This document shows positions 13,349 to 24,779 of a stretch of 64,000 nt of DNA, piece by piece. The notes beneath the pieces were generated by a model, which was given only the letters and a program-made list of their open reading frames with translations, was not told the DNA's origin and ran no database searches. How positions within the stretch are numbered: position 1 is the stretch's first letter; each line of letters begins with the position of its first letter. The DNA is from Alnus glutinosa. Lineage: Eukaryota; Streptophyta; Magnoliopsida; Fagales; Betulaceae. The DNA lies in the NCBI RefSeq assembly GCF_958979055.1, contig NC_084898.1:320001-384000 (forward strand), in the 5' to 3' direction. Both the position numbers and the translations under genes were made by a program.

Positions 13349-14703
13349 TAAACGACTTTTCCTCATAGCCCAAAGGCCCTCTAACATCTCTCAACAGTCT
13401 CCCAAAGTTTGTATGCATGTGTCGTTGCCTGGGCTGGCCGGGTGTATATACATTCGCATGCCAGGTGCCTATCATCACATTACAAATCAATCGAGAGGGA
13501 ATTAGGAAAGTGATCAAGTGAGTTGTACGTAGCCCTAAATATCATAGGGTTCTGATCTCCACATCTAAATAATTCTAAATTGGCCGGCATCATATATATA
13601 TATAATATGGGCAATGAGTTTTTATAACATGACAAGAATATTTCAATTCTAACTGGTTTAGTTCCAATTGAAACCGAACTCAAGCCTCGTACTAACTATA
13701 ATAGGTTAGTAAGTAGCTAAGCTAGGTGCATTATTAGTAACTTTCCAACTCAATTAATTAAAAATTCTTGTTAATAATGTAGCTTTAATTTATGGCATAA
13801 ATAATTGTATTTATATTTATTAGTTTTCAGAACTTTTGTGATAGTTAACCGCCACAAATGAAAAGGTCATAACGCAACATGAAAAAGTTCGAGCCAGCTG
13901 CCTTTCCTAATTCCTAGCTAGGGTTGCTCTTGTCGAGTTCATAGGGCAACTTCTCCTCATATTACAAGATTTTGATGAGGTGAGATGTTCTATTTTAATC
14001 CGGCGGCAGCGCTTGAACATCCTCAAATTCCTTCCTCCAGTCTCCGGTTGGTTTTTTTTTTTTAATTTAAACTAGCTAGCTAGCTAGAATCTTTTTACTA
14101 GCTAGGATGAGGTGCCTTTATTAAGTTTAAAATAACAAAAATCATCAAATTATTCAACCCTCAAACTGAATAATATTTTGGCTATAATTAGATTTTGGGT
14201 TAGCCAACATAATTAATTACATTCATAAATATAAACAAATTTCAATAAGGTCAATACTTGTAAAAGACGAAAACATGGAAATTGATTGGAGTACTGCATC
14301 CTTCTTATCAAGTGGCATGGTAATCACGTGACATTGTTATATTAATTATAATCAAATTTAATTGTTTAGCAGCTTGGTTAACTTAGTAAGTGTCATGTGA
14401 ACTGTCACGTCAGTTTATAAAGAACTTGTAATTAAAGCTAATAGTACCTTTAATAGAACTCTAAACTTATTAATGTTGTTATTCATTACTATTCTTAGCA
14501 TCCTATTCTATCAAAATTAGAACTGTTAATTTTTTATACGATCCACGAACTCGAGACAAAATTAGCGAGTTTAAGTTGACCTATATAGTCTTATACCCTT
14601 TCATCAATACGATTCGAATTTCGCATAAGAACACGAATTCTCACCCTAATTAAAATGTTTAAACTGCTGAGATTCGATTGGTCAATGAGAAAAAGGAAAT
14701 TAA

Positions 14704-14763
14704 TTTCCACAAAAAGTAGGCAGCACAAAACTATTTCCACAAAAAGTAGGCAGCACAAAACTA
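14704..14763. repeat. Perfect tandem duplication of a 30-bp unit
   Basis: The unit beginning TTTCCACAAAAAGTAGGCAG occurs twice with no mismatch, about 240 bp upstream of the TIM13 start codon. Confidence 0.95.
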
Positions 14764-15004
14764 CTCCCATGGATTAACTATGGTTTAGGAAAGGCCCAAA
14801 CCCAACTTTTAGAATGAACAACTTGGACTTCCCAATGGCCCGACCCAAATCACATCATCAATGGAGCCCAAATTGCTTGGGCCGGATCAAGTGTGGGGAC
14901 CTTCAAAGCAACCGGCGTGGCACAAACTAGTTGTTGTAGGGTTTTGTGCATGTTGGATTGTTGATTAGGATTTAGGAGGCAGTGCGGTGCAGAGCAGAAA
15001 AGCG

Positions 15005-16916
15005 ATGGATGCTTTTTCATCGTCGCCGTCAAGTGGGTCGCCATCCCAGCAATTCTCGGCGGATGATTTCAAGGACCAGCTCAAGAACCAGTTTGCCCAG
15101 GCTTATGCTGAGGAGTTCCTCGAGGTATTTACCTTTTCTTTTTTGGTGTGATTGGTAGCTAAAGCCTAGGCTTCTGGATTCTTACTTTTGTTAATGATTT
15201 GATTATTTACTTTGTTACTCAAGTCTTCAGAAATTGTGGAACTAAAAAGACTCAGGCTTTGTGATTAATTTATGAAATCAAGTTAATGTTTCATCCATAA
15301 CAAATTCTTAGATGCTAATGCAGTGAACTTCAATACATATTTAGCTGGCTACATGAGTTTCAAAGCATACTAAAAGATGAATGAAGTCTGACATTCATTC
15401 ACTGATCAGTGCATCCTCAATCAGATGCTGCTGCGCTCTCAAGTCTTTTTTTTTTACAAATTTTGTGCCCTTTCAGTTTAGGTTTTATGCATATAAGGAA
15501 ACAGTTTTTTTTTTCTTGCCTTGGCACTCTTTTAAGGCATTGTTTGTGTCATGCTCTGCCAAGGGATGCCTAGTGATCTATTCATTACCCTAGATGCTTT
15601 TCAGAGGTATTGCTACAAATGGGACTACAAGACAGTCGTCTCTGTTTCTTAATTTGAAAGGCAAGGTAGTAACCAGAGTAATCAGAATCTCCTTGTGAAG
15701 GTGAACTCACTGATTAGTCTGTTTAACCCTAGCAACATGGTTTGAATAGTCTTAATGGATTTCCTCGGAAGAGGTTCTCTTCTATCTACCTAATAGCTTG
15801 ATGGTTTAGGTTATAAAGGTCTATTAGAATATTAAGTCAATGATTAAATTCATCTTTTCAGCTTAAGATTTTGAGATAAATGGTAATTTAACATGTTAAT
15901 AGAGCAGTAGCCCTAAATTCAAACCTTAGCTCCATAATTTGCCTCCCATTTTAGTTAAGTATTCTGCTTGTTGGGCTTCACTTATTGGGGAATTTGAGGT
16001 CACATGTGAAATGGAATATTTAAATATTAATTAAATGATCAAATTCACCATTTTTATCAATTTTTGAAATAATTGGTAATTTAATAGGTCCATAAAAATG
16101 CATTTACAATTTGAAAGTTCTCTCCAAATGACAATCTCATCTCATCTCATTATGCCTACATGCTATCCTCTTGGCTCTGATTTTTTAGTGTTTGTTAAGT
16201 TTGGCAGTTAAGGCAACAATGTATGACATATTTACGTGTGCGCATGCACTTAACTTCTCTATTAGTTAATCCTACTTGAAGTGTTTGGGGAAGCTGTCTA
16301 ATGTGTCTTACTTGATGATTTAGCTGATATTGATATTTGCTTTACGTTAAATGATTCTATCTAATATGTATGTGCTCAGAATGACCACCGTGGTTATTGG
16401 GCTTGACCACATCGCTCTTATAATGTGGTGATTCGTGCGTCCATTAGATGGTCGTATTGGTTTCTTATATTCTCAAAAAGCTTTCTAGCTACTAGGAGGG
16501 CGTGCTACCTGATATATGCTCCCACAAGGTATAAATAATTGCTAAGTTCACTTCATAAAATAAAAATAATAATAAATAAATAATCTATGTTAACTAGATC
16601 CTCAAGAACTATTTTGGACTTTGCTAGCTTGTTCTTTTCTGAGAAATGAGGGTGGATATCTCTTATTAGAGAATAGCTTCAGAGTGCATCCTAAGTTTTT
16701 TTACGTGTCAGATTGTATTTTTCTTTGTTTTCCTTATTTTTGGAGTACATTTTCATTTTCGTGCAGACCATAAGGGGGAAATGCTTTGAAAAGTGTATTA
16801 CAAAACCAGGGTCAAGCCTGAGTGGGGGTGAGAGTAGTTGCATTTCTAGGTGCGTGGATCGCTACATTGAAGCGACTGGTATTATTAGCAAATCTCTTTT
16901 TAGCGCACCACGCTAA
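15005..16916 (+). CDS. TIM13: Mitochondrial small TIM chaperone TIM13 (two exons)
   Basis: Exon 1 is 15005-15124 and exon 2 is 16767-16916, joined in phase 0 across a 1642-bp GT-AG intron (GAG|GTATTT, GTGCAG|ACC). The product is 89 residues, the usual length for plant TIM13. Small TIMs are intermembrane-space chaperones; TIM8-TIM13 hexamers escort hydrophobic precursors to the inner membrane. The diagnostic twin CX3C motifs are C46-FEK-C50 and C65-ISR-C69, separated by 14 residues, with IRGKCFEKCITKPG and a conserved CVDRY after them. The N-terminus is Ser-rich, then FKDQLKNQFAQAYAEEF as in TIM13. The start is the first ATG giving the family N-terminus. It converges on the F-box gene, with 317 bp between stop codons. 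The intron holds no other recognised gene. Confidence 0.93.
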
Positions 16917-17233
16917 AATTTTGGAGTGGAGAGTTTCTTGAAGAATATCAAAGTTGCTTCATTTCAGAGTAACTACAGATAGATGAGTAGAGATTGTATT
17001 TGTGGTATGTTATCCCATTTATGATGTTTATCATGGGCACAAATGTCTTCACATTAAGGACTGATTTATGTACTTGAATATTTTTTTCCTTGCAAACTCT
17101 GTCACTCTTAGCATTTTTCCTGCTGCCCTTTTAGACTTAAATGCTTGGACCATGTCTAATTGTTGTGGTTTAGAACAAGATGCTTTAAAATGTGCTTAAC
17201 TGAGAAAAATTCATTGGATTTGGTAGAGAAGTG
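16917..17233. other. Shared 3' flank of convergent TIM13 and F-box genes
   Basis: Short AT-rich spacer that must hold both 3' UTRs and polyadenylation sites. No other feature is seen. Confidence 0.6.
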
Positions 17234-18322
17234 CTAGAGAAATAAATAAATATAACAAAGAGTTACAAAAATTGCTACTTCAATTGAGACACAGAATCCT
17301 TCAATTAAAGTTTCCCGTAACTCCTTTTTCCTCATCATCTCTCTCTTTCGCTTCTCATATTGACGAAAACCCTGTTTGACTTCATGGTGATTAGTACTCC
17401 GCAAGCAGTCTAGAGCGTGATTCAGAACCATCAAACTCTTACTTCCACCAACACTTGCACCTGTCAGGTCCTCGATATGCATGCTAATTTCCCTCCATTT
17501 TGGACACCCTCCACTTTCTCTCAGTTTGCATCCAACTACTATTTTGCACATGGCCAATTTGTTAGACAACAAGCTCTCATCCACTAGTACAATGCTACCA
17601 AAATGAATCACATAGTCCGCACTGAAAGGCCATCTGCTCTGTACCAACACTGGCTTCCAGCTTGAGAGATTGACAGCTTTGCCCTTTTTCTTGTCCAGCA
17701 GCACCCAACTTAACCTGAGTTTCTCCTCCAGCTCCTTGCAGTGATCATGTCTCAATTTTTCACCTTCTGATACTGATATTGATGGAGGACCTCTTCTTTC
17801 TTCATCATCGTCTTCGATGTAGGCATAGCCAAGTTCATTGTCAAAACGTGTGCGTTCATCATAGTCAAGGCTCAATAGCTCTAGTTTAAATGGGCAATTT
17901 GAGTACCATCTGCGAGAGTTGCCATCCACTGCTTGGGGTATGCCATCTAATACTTTAGACAGAACACATTCTTTCGTGTAGTAAAGATCCACCAGCGAAG
18001 CAAATTGAGAAGCGGTGGCATGGGTTTTTAGTTCTGGAGATTTGATTTGTTTGCCGTGTAACAGCAATGGATAAGAGTTGGCGTAGAACTTGTGGAAGCT
18101 ACCAATGGGTGAAGACGAAAGAAGAAGATTTGCTTCTTCAAGTGCAGTAGAGGGCCAGGTGGAGTGACACAGCTGTTTCCATAAGCATTGGTCTCGAGCT
18201 ATATCACGGAGGTCAGAACAGGTGCAGGCAGCAGCAGCCAGAGTTGAACCATCTAATCGACCAATGATATCTGCTAGGACGTCCCCGTTGAGGGCCTTGA
18301 AATGACACACCTTTTGCTCCAT
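17234..18322 (-). CDS. F-box protein (At2g27310-like) with C-terminal membrane segment
   Basis: Single-exon gene of 362 residues. The F-box lies at about residues 9-56 (LNGDVLADIIGRLDGSTLAA, then CSDLRDIARDQCLWKQLC) and would bind SKP1/ASK in an SCF ubiquitin ligase. No kelch, LRR or FBA repeat follows. Instead there is the long conserved domain of the At2g27310/At2g36090 group, including YYTKECVLSKVLDGIPQA and RWPFSADYVIHFGSIVLVDE. Near the C-terminus come ESGGCPKWREISMHIEDLTG and a basic helix (QYEKRKREMMRKKELRETL). The last 20 or so residues (FCVSIEVAIFVTLCYIYLFL) form one membrane span, so tail anchoring is likely. The start ATG follows directly after upstream minus-strand noncoding sequence and gives the usual N-terminus. 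The ubiquitination target is unknown. Confidence 0.88.
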   Translation of the reverse strand: MEQKVCHFKALNGDVLADIIGRLDGSTLAAAACTCSDLRDIARDQCLWKQLCHSTWPSTALEEANLLLSSSPIGSFHKFYANSYPLLLHGKQIKSPELKTHATASQFASLVDLYYTKECVLSKVLDGIPQAVDGNSRRWYSNCPFKLELLSLDYDERTRFDNELGYAYIEDDDEERRGPPSISVSEGEKLRHDHCKELEEKLRLSWVLLDKKKGKAVNLSSWKPVLVQSRWPFSADYVIHFGSIVLVDESLLSNKLAMCKIVVGCKLRESGGCPKWREISMHIEDLTGASVGGSKSLMVLNHALDCLRSTNHHEVKQGFRQYEKRKREMMRKKELRETLIEGFCVSIEVAIFVTLCYIYLFL

Positions 18323-19357
18323 TTATAGGCCTGTGAGGGATCTTCGGCTCCTTTTGGAAATGCTGTGTGTGGATAAGAGCTCAAAGTACTTCGCTTCGTA
18401 TCTTTTGGTTTCAAAATCGATGAATTCAGTAGAATATCCAGTTGCCTTTGTGATAACAGAGTTCCGTGGCTCAGTAGATTAACATGGATTAACGTGTGGA
18501 TTAGCGTTCAACATTAGTCCAATCAGTCGCCATTTGGAAGCAATAGCCTCAACCGACGAATAGGAGGAGGTGCACCAGAGCTTTCCGTGCCGTGCATGTC
18601 AACCTTTTTAATGCTGTGGATTAGCAATCTAATGGCGTGGGTACAAGAGGCAAACTACTGGTCATTCACGTTATCTACGTGTAAGCTATCAATTACAAAA
18701 CTGAAACCTCTAGAAGGCAACGTGGAGCACTTATCCACCACACATCCTTGGAAAGCAGCCTTTCATCTAACTCGCCCATGGCAATAAGCATGTTGGTTTG
18801 CTTAATGATTTTCAAAGTCGATATTATAATCATGGGGTCACCAATATGTCGGCCTCATTTATTTGATATAGTACTGGATATCAATCGGGCCGGTTGAGGC
18901 TGAGGATACGGGCTTGATAGTCCAAGATTTTAGACGGATTGATCAAACCCGAACTGCGGCCCATAAAAGCTAACATCCTAGTACAACAATTGTTTAAAGT
19001 ACGCTAGGAGTAGTAGGACAGGGAATAGTCTTGTCCTAAATGCATTATCAGTAGTGTTGAAAAACATGAAAATTAAGAGAGGCCAACTGATTGCATGTGC
19101 TCCACTTGAAATAGTTTCATCCCCAGCTTTGGCATGTTTTCTTCTCGGTTCTGTTTTGCTTAGAAATTCCACTCAGGCATGCACTTTGTCCGCCTACTAA
19201 TTGTCGCCATGCAAGGAAACAAGAAAACTTATTAAAGATTAAAACAAATATAAATTTGAGTTGTTGCCCAAGGGAATGGAAAACTTATTTGTGTTCCCCA
19301 CAAGCAAATGCCAAATTTGAATGTTTCATGGTTATGGTTATGAAAGCAATCTGATTA

Positions 19358-19517
19358 CAGAAATGCTACGTGTACTTTAAGTGCTTACTTTTTGACGTGA
19401 TAATAAAAATTATCATTAGATTTTAGACGGGTTAATCTGTATATATATTTCACATCAACGGTACTTTTCATTACCATATCAGAGAGTAAACATTTGGAAG
19501 TATATGCAGCATTTCTC
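19358..19517. mobile_element. 160-bp MITE, GAGAAATGCT family, 9-bp TSD
   Basis: Left end CAGAAATGCTACGTGTAC and right end GCAGCATTTCTC are inverted. The flanks ATCTGATTA and ATCTTATTA match at eight of nine positions. The internal sequence (CTTACT..TTTTGACGTGATAATA, then ACCATATCAGAGAGTA) resembles the element at 329-512, so the two are relatives. Confidence 0.7.
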
Positions 19518-21701
19518 ATCTTATTAAGGGTAAGGCCATCACGCATAGTGGGCCATGGAGTTTAGAGAGATAAGGATTAAAAAAAAGAAAGAAAAAAAAT
19601 TGATTGGTTACTTAGAGCACCCTTGATATCATAGGGAACAGGATCATCTCCATTTCAAATGGAGAGGATTCTCTCCATTTACTTATAAATGAGGGGCATA
19701 GTTGTCTTTTTACATTTTTATGGAATGTAAAAAAATAATTATGTCCTTACTTTATAACAAAATAGAGAGAAATGAAGAGAATCCAAATTCGATATCATAA
19801 AGTGATTGTTATTAGTGCAAGCAAACATCGATTGTGCGTCAACCTAAATTAACAGGCACAACCTTTCAAAATAGTGTCACAAATTGTCCCTCGAGCTTCT
19901 AATTTTGCCAATTAAAACTTTTTTCACAATTTTGCTCGTACAATTTGTGGATTTTTTTATTTTTTTTTTTCTGTAATTTTCGGTTCGAAGAAATGAGCCG
20001 GAATAGCATGTGATTTTTCTTCCTTCAACGGCCCAAGTCTTGTTTCAGTGAATTAAATCATATAGCAAAATGTTTGTGGTTGAGAAGTAATGAATTGGAA
20101 TCAAAGGCGTACGAACAAAAACAAAATCAAAAACAAGAAGAGTTTGAATCAAAGGCCCGTGAATGTCAAAGCACGGGATATTGTTATCATTCGGTGCTCT
20201 GGAATGGTCTACTTTGGAGTTGTTCCATTCCGTGAACGAGAGAATCTTTCAACTGACATTTTTTGGTATAGCACAGAAAAATAATAATAAATAAATAAAA
20301 GAGGATGTTGAATGGTTGAGGGGTGTACGTATACTCTACCCGTCATACAATTAAGGCAACTTATTTAAAGAAGAGAGTCCCTTCTATTCGGTTTTGCAGT
20401 AAAACTTTATTTTTACAGCTTTCAATAGAAAACTTGGGTGGCTTGGCCTTTCTCCCGACGATAGTTTTCAACATCGTCAGGAGGGGTACTAGCTAGTAGC
20501 GACAAGGGGTGTGGAGTACTGGTAACTGAGTTGTCGAGTGGTATTGTTGCAGTAGGAGCAAGATTAAAGGAGGAGGAAGAGACTATAGGAGGAGGAAGAA
20601 GAGTGGGGAGTGGAGAAGATCTTTTGGGTCTAAAAATCATGTGTGTTCATCTCTATTCTATATAGTATCTTTAGCTGGCGTGTCGATGTTTTATTAGAAG
20701 CAGTTAAAGATGGGTTTTAAACTACATCAGGATTAAAGGTTTTCTCTTTAAAGAGATAATGATCGTGACTCCATAAGTCACCCATCCTTTCTTGATTATA
20801 TTTATGTGACGGTTATATTCTTTTCAAATTTTGCTTATAGGTGATATATATAAATTTATTTTTATTTTTTTCTACTTGTTAAAGTCCTTTAACAACAAAC
20901 GAAAGGTTGAGGAGGCATCGATCTGTACAATTATATGTAAAATAAAGCATCTCATTTTTATGACCCCAGAATGCGAATTAACTTTCAAACTATATATATA
21001 TATATATATATATATATGACATAATGTTATGTAATTGGGTCGACGTTCCTACATGGTACGTACGTGATTCCTTTCTCTTCATCAAAAGTCAATTAATCAT
21101 ATTAAATAAGTATATAAATAAATGTGAAGCGTGGGATGATTATTCTTTTTTCTCTTCGTTTAAATATATAAAAAAAATTAAAAATTAAATTAAGAATCTA
21201 TTCTTGTCTCTACAAAATGAAAAAACTTAGAATCTAAGCAAATAAATAAATAAACTAAATTGAGAAAATAAGTAATAAAAACCTCAGCCGACCCATTGTA
21301 CGTAAGTGGCTTAGATTATATCTCAGGTGGCAAAAATCTTGAAATGAAGTCGGTATACATGCATGTGGTTGTGCTTTGGCCATGAAAAAGCTCAAAAAGG
21401 TGATGTCACTCACTACCAGCCGGTCCCCCATAGATACTTCTTTAACCACATTTTGCTACTCAGTACTCACAATATTCTCATACAAAACGAAGAACTCGTG
21501 CCTTTCTTTTTTCTGCCGGTAGAAGTGGCGGAGGGTGGCCGTGGCCCTACCCACCAAATTCTGCAAAGGCCTCCTCTCCATTTCAGTTAGCTGGTCCTTT
21601 GTAAAATAAAGGATAAAATTTCTCAAAAAATAAAAATAATAATTTTACTCATTATTTTATAAAGAATCCGCTCTTCTCTTTTTTAATCATCCGTTTCCCC
21701 G

Positions 21702-21704
<3 letters not shown>

Positions 21705-21792
<88 letters not shown>
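21705..21792. repeat. (AT)n microsatellite, about 44 repeats
   Basis: Uninterrupted AT run. Length may be imprecise in an assembly. Confidence 0.95.
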
Positions 21793-21800
<8 letters not shown>

Positions 21801-22363
21801 GGAAGGACCTATTTTATAAAGATTTATAATATAAAATATAAAGTGCGCACATAGATTGATTGCTATTAAAAAAAGAAAGTATTTTTCCTTGGCTAAGATT
21901 ATTCTACCATTTTTCTGTTTTTTTTCTGGGGGAAAATCATACATGAAGTATTTTATATGGTGGATGACGTAAAGGGGTGATCTCATCCTGATTACATCAT
22001 GCATGAGGGGATTTGACATATATACGTCGATCATCTGCACGGGCTAGCTACTAGCTGCCACACGTAGAGAGCCTGTTCCTGCCGACTTGATGGATTATAG
22101 AAAGCAACGGCAACCTGAGCTGTCGACGCGATTATTACAACACATCATCACACAGGACACGCAATAAACGAATCCGGGACAATTTATACGAGGCCTATTG
22201 GCTATCGGGTATGAATAGATTTCGAGCAGTACTACTGTTCTTTTGTTTGAACCAGATTAATAATGCTATTCCACATATTCCACTCTCATATAATTAGGCC
22301 GACGTGAAGCTGTTACAGTAGTTCTTGACTCGGTCTTTATTAGAAAAGTACAAAAATTTAATA

Positions 22364-23338
22364 AGGAAAATTACACGTAACCTTCTCAAACTACCACTTA
22401 ATTATCAATTCACTTCTTAAACTACTAATTGTGTCAATGTCTCTCCTTAAACTATCAAAAAATGTCAATATCCCTCCTAAGACCAACAAAAAGACAAAAA
22501 TGACCTTAATTTTTTTTGAATAAGACAAAAATGTCCTTATAAATTCAAAAAAAATTAAAACTAAAACTAAAAAACTTTAAAAAAATTAAAAAAAAAATTA
22601 AAAAAATTAAATAAAAAACGATTTTTTTTTTTAAAAAAAAAAAAAAAACTAATTTTTTAAATTTTTTTTTTTAAAAAAAGTAAACAAAAAATAACTGAAT
22701 TTTTTTTTAAAATAAAATAAAACAAATGAAAAAAAGAAAAAAGAAAAACCAGTTTTTATTAAATTAAAAAAATAAAAAGAACAATTTTTTTAAAAGAAAA
22801 AAAATGAAAAAACAAAAAATAACTGACATTTATTTATTTTAAAAAAAATAAAACAAATGAAAAAAAAACAGTTTTTATTAAATTAAAAAACGAAAAAGAA
22901 CATTTTTTTAAAGAAAAAAAAAAACGAAAACACAAAAAAAAAAAAAAAAAAAAAAAAAAAACTGAAATTTATTTATTTATTTTTTAAAAAAATAAAACAA
23001 ATGAAAAAAAAACCAGTTTTTATCAAATTAAAAAAAAACGAAAAAGAACAATTTTTTTTTAAAAAAAAAAAAACTGAAAATTATTTAAAAAAAAAAAAAA
23101 AAAAGAAACAGTTTTAATTTTTTTTTTTTTTTGGAATAATTTTTTGTTATTTTATATTTTTTTAATAATTTTTTTTAGTTCTTATTTTATTTTAATAATT
23201 TTATGAAGGGTATTTTTGTCATTAGGGGGACATTGATATTTTCTAGTAGTTTAAGGGGGGAGATTGACACAATTGGTAGTTTGGAGGGGTACATTGACAA
23301 TGATGTGGTAGTTTGAGGGGGTTACGTGTACTTTTCCC
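22364..23338. mobile_element. AT-rich Mutator-like foldback element, 975 bp
   Basis: The left end AGGAAAATTACACGTAACC and the inverted right end GGGAAAAGTACACGTAACC extend into about 130-bp arms. These contain CTACTAATTGTGTCAATG and its inverted counterpart. The flanks AATTTAATA and ATTTTAATA form a 9-bp duplication with one mismatch. The centre (about 22540-23200) is almost only A and T homopolymer blocks. Terminal design resembles the GGGAWAATTGCAC family at 34744, but the arms are different. Confidence 0.7.
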
Positions 23339-24003
23339 ATTTTAATAGCACATCGATCATCGGTGAGTTTTGTCATATTGGTATTGTTATGTAAATACTC
23401 TACAAAAAAAAAAAAAAAAAAAAAAAGTAGTAATTTATTAATTTTAGAATTAGTAAAAAGTGATGATGTAATATAAAGTAAAAAGAATTTGAAAAAAATT
23501 TATATTGTAGTGAATTTTTTTATTTGAATAGTAATAAAAAATTATTGATGTGATATAAAAAGTGAAAAAAGTGAATATTTTGATGTTGATTGTTATTGGA
23601 AAATATGAATAAGTGAGAAAAAGTAGATGAATATAAAAAGCATTACTCTGTTCTATTACGTTCTTTGTCGAACAACACCATTAATCCAGTAATATATATA
23701 TAGGAGTGAAATAAGATATGAGTATTTAGAAGTATTCTTTTCTCCCATCTCTTACCATCTCTGTTACTCTACTCTTTTCTTTTTAATTAATCTCATGTTT
23801 ATTTCGACTTAAAATATTTGTTGTCGAAAAATATTTTTCAAGAAAAAAATAATAATTTTTGTTATAATATTATTCGTCGTTTGGCTCGTATGAAACGTAC
23901 GGAGAATTAGCGGCGGTGAAAGATGAATAGCAACCTCCGGCGGTGGGTACTCAAATCTGCATCTACTTGATCGGATGCTTCTGAATTGTCCCCGTTGTAA
24001 ATA
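23339..24003. repeat. Fragments of a GATATAAAGTAAAA-type dispersed repeat
   Basis: About 23430-23640 carries repeated blocks such as TTATTGATGTGATATAAA and GTAGTGAATTTTTTTATTTG. The same blocks occur in the elements at 28801-29057 and 31701-32104. Termini are not clear here. No gene is seen. Confidence 0.45.
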
Positions 24004-24008
24004 ACTTG

Positions 24009-24774
24009 TGTTGGGGAATTATCATCCCCTGCATCCAAGTGGGCCCATGAGCAGGCGGGCGTGACTAGGCCCACCAAATCAAAAAATGGGTCACCTGGCT
24101 AGGCATTACTCAATATGCAGGAACACGCTCGAGTAACGAACCAATCCTCTATACGAAGAGATGTGATCGGATGATTGAGCTTATTTTGGGATTCGAAAAA
24201 GTTAAGTTATACCAAGGACACCTCGATATAGAGGCGTATGGAATATGTTTTCCACTGACAAATATGAGGAGTCCAAGATGGGAGATCCTCCGCATCTATT
24301 AAGATCTTTAGTAATTATTAGGACTCCCGACATTTATTGAGATCTCCCACATTTATTAACCAAGATACTTAATGAGTCAAATCTGGTCCGAAGTCAGATT
24401 GAGGGACAGTACCATGCGCCGAATGTCAAGCCTGCATATCACACAGGGAGGTTAGGGGCGCCATACCTGGCTGCCGACCGCATCACATCCGATTACTATT
24501 CACCCACGCCAAGTAAACAGTGACTTGAGATTGTGAACGCTCACACGCGCGAATTAATTAAAGATGGATGGTATAAATAAAGAGAGGAGCATGTATTACC
24601 TAACTCTAATAGCATTTATTCACCTTTAATGTCCTCTCTGACTTTACCATTGGAGGAGGTTTTGCCGGCAAATCCCTGTCCTTTATTGTTCTGGAGAACA
24701 TTATATCCCTCCCTCGGAGGACTAATCAGTCTAATCAGGTGCTGATACGTCATCATTCGGAAACTGTACCAACA
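24009..24774 (+). mobile_element. Solo LTR, 766 bp, with exact 5-bp TSD
   Basis: The unit starts TGTTGGGGAATTATC and ends GTACCAACA (TGTTGG..CCAACA inverted ends). It is flanked on both sides by ACTTG. A TATAAATAAAGAGAGGAGC promoter-like block lies near 24571 within it. No primer-binding site, gag or pol follows, so it is a solo LTR left by recombination between two LTRs. The lineage (Ty3/gypsy or Ty1/copia) cannot be decided. Confidence 0.85.
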
Positions 24775-24779
24775 ACTTG

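Larger units (their letters stand above)
10627..15004. other. Intergenic, no gene seen
   Basis: AT-rich spacer upstream of TIM13. It carries (CT)n/(CA)n at about 13040-13084, a long (CT)n at 13289-13345, and a perfect 30-bp tandem duplication at 14704-14763. A stretch near 14525-14650 resembles the ACACGACC-type repeats seen at 9252 and 53930. Nothing resembling a transcribed gene was recognised. Confidence 0.55.
18323..22363. other. Intergenic, repeats only
   Basis: No supported gene. It contains the MITE at 19358-19517, low-complexity AT stretches, a short (TA)n at 20990-21017 and the long (AT)n at 21705-21792. A 72-codon minus-strand frame at 20422-20640 has no recognised relative and was not called. 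Confidence 0.55.

Noticed and set aside
20422-20640. 72-codon minus-strand frame rich in Ser/Pro
   Set aside because: No recognised domain or signal peptide. The TATA-like CTATATAG lies too close to the ATG, and an overlapping short upstream frame precedes it. It could be a small orphan gene but cannot be supported.
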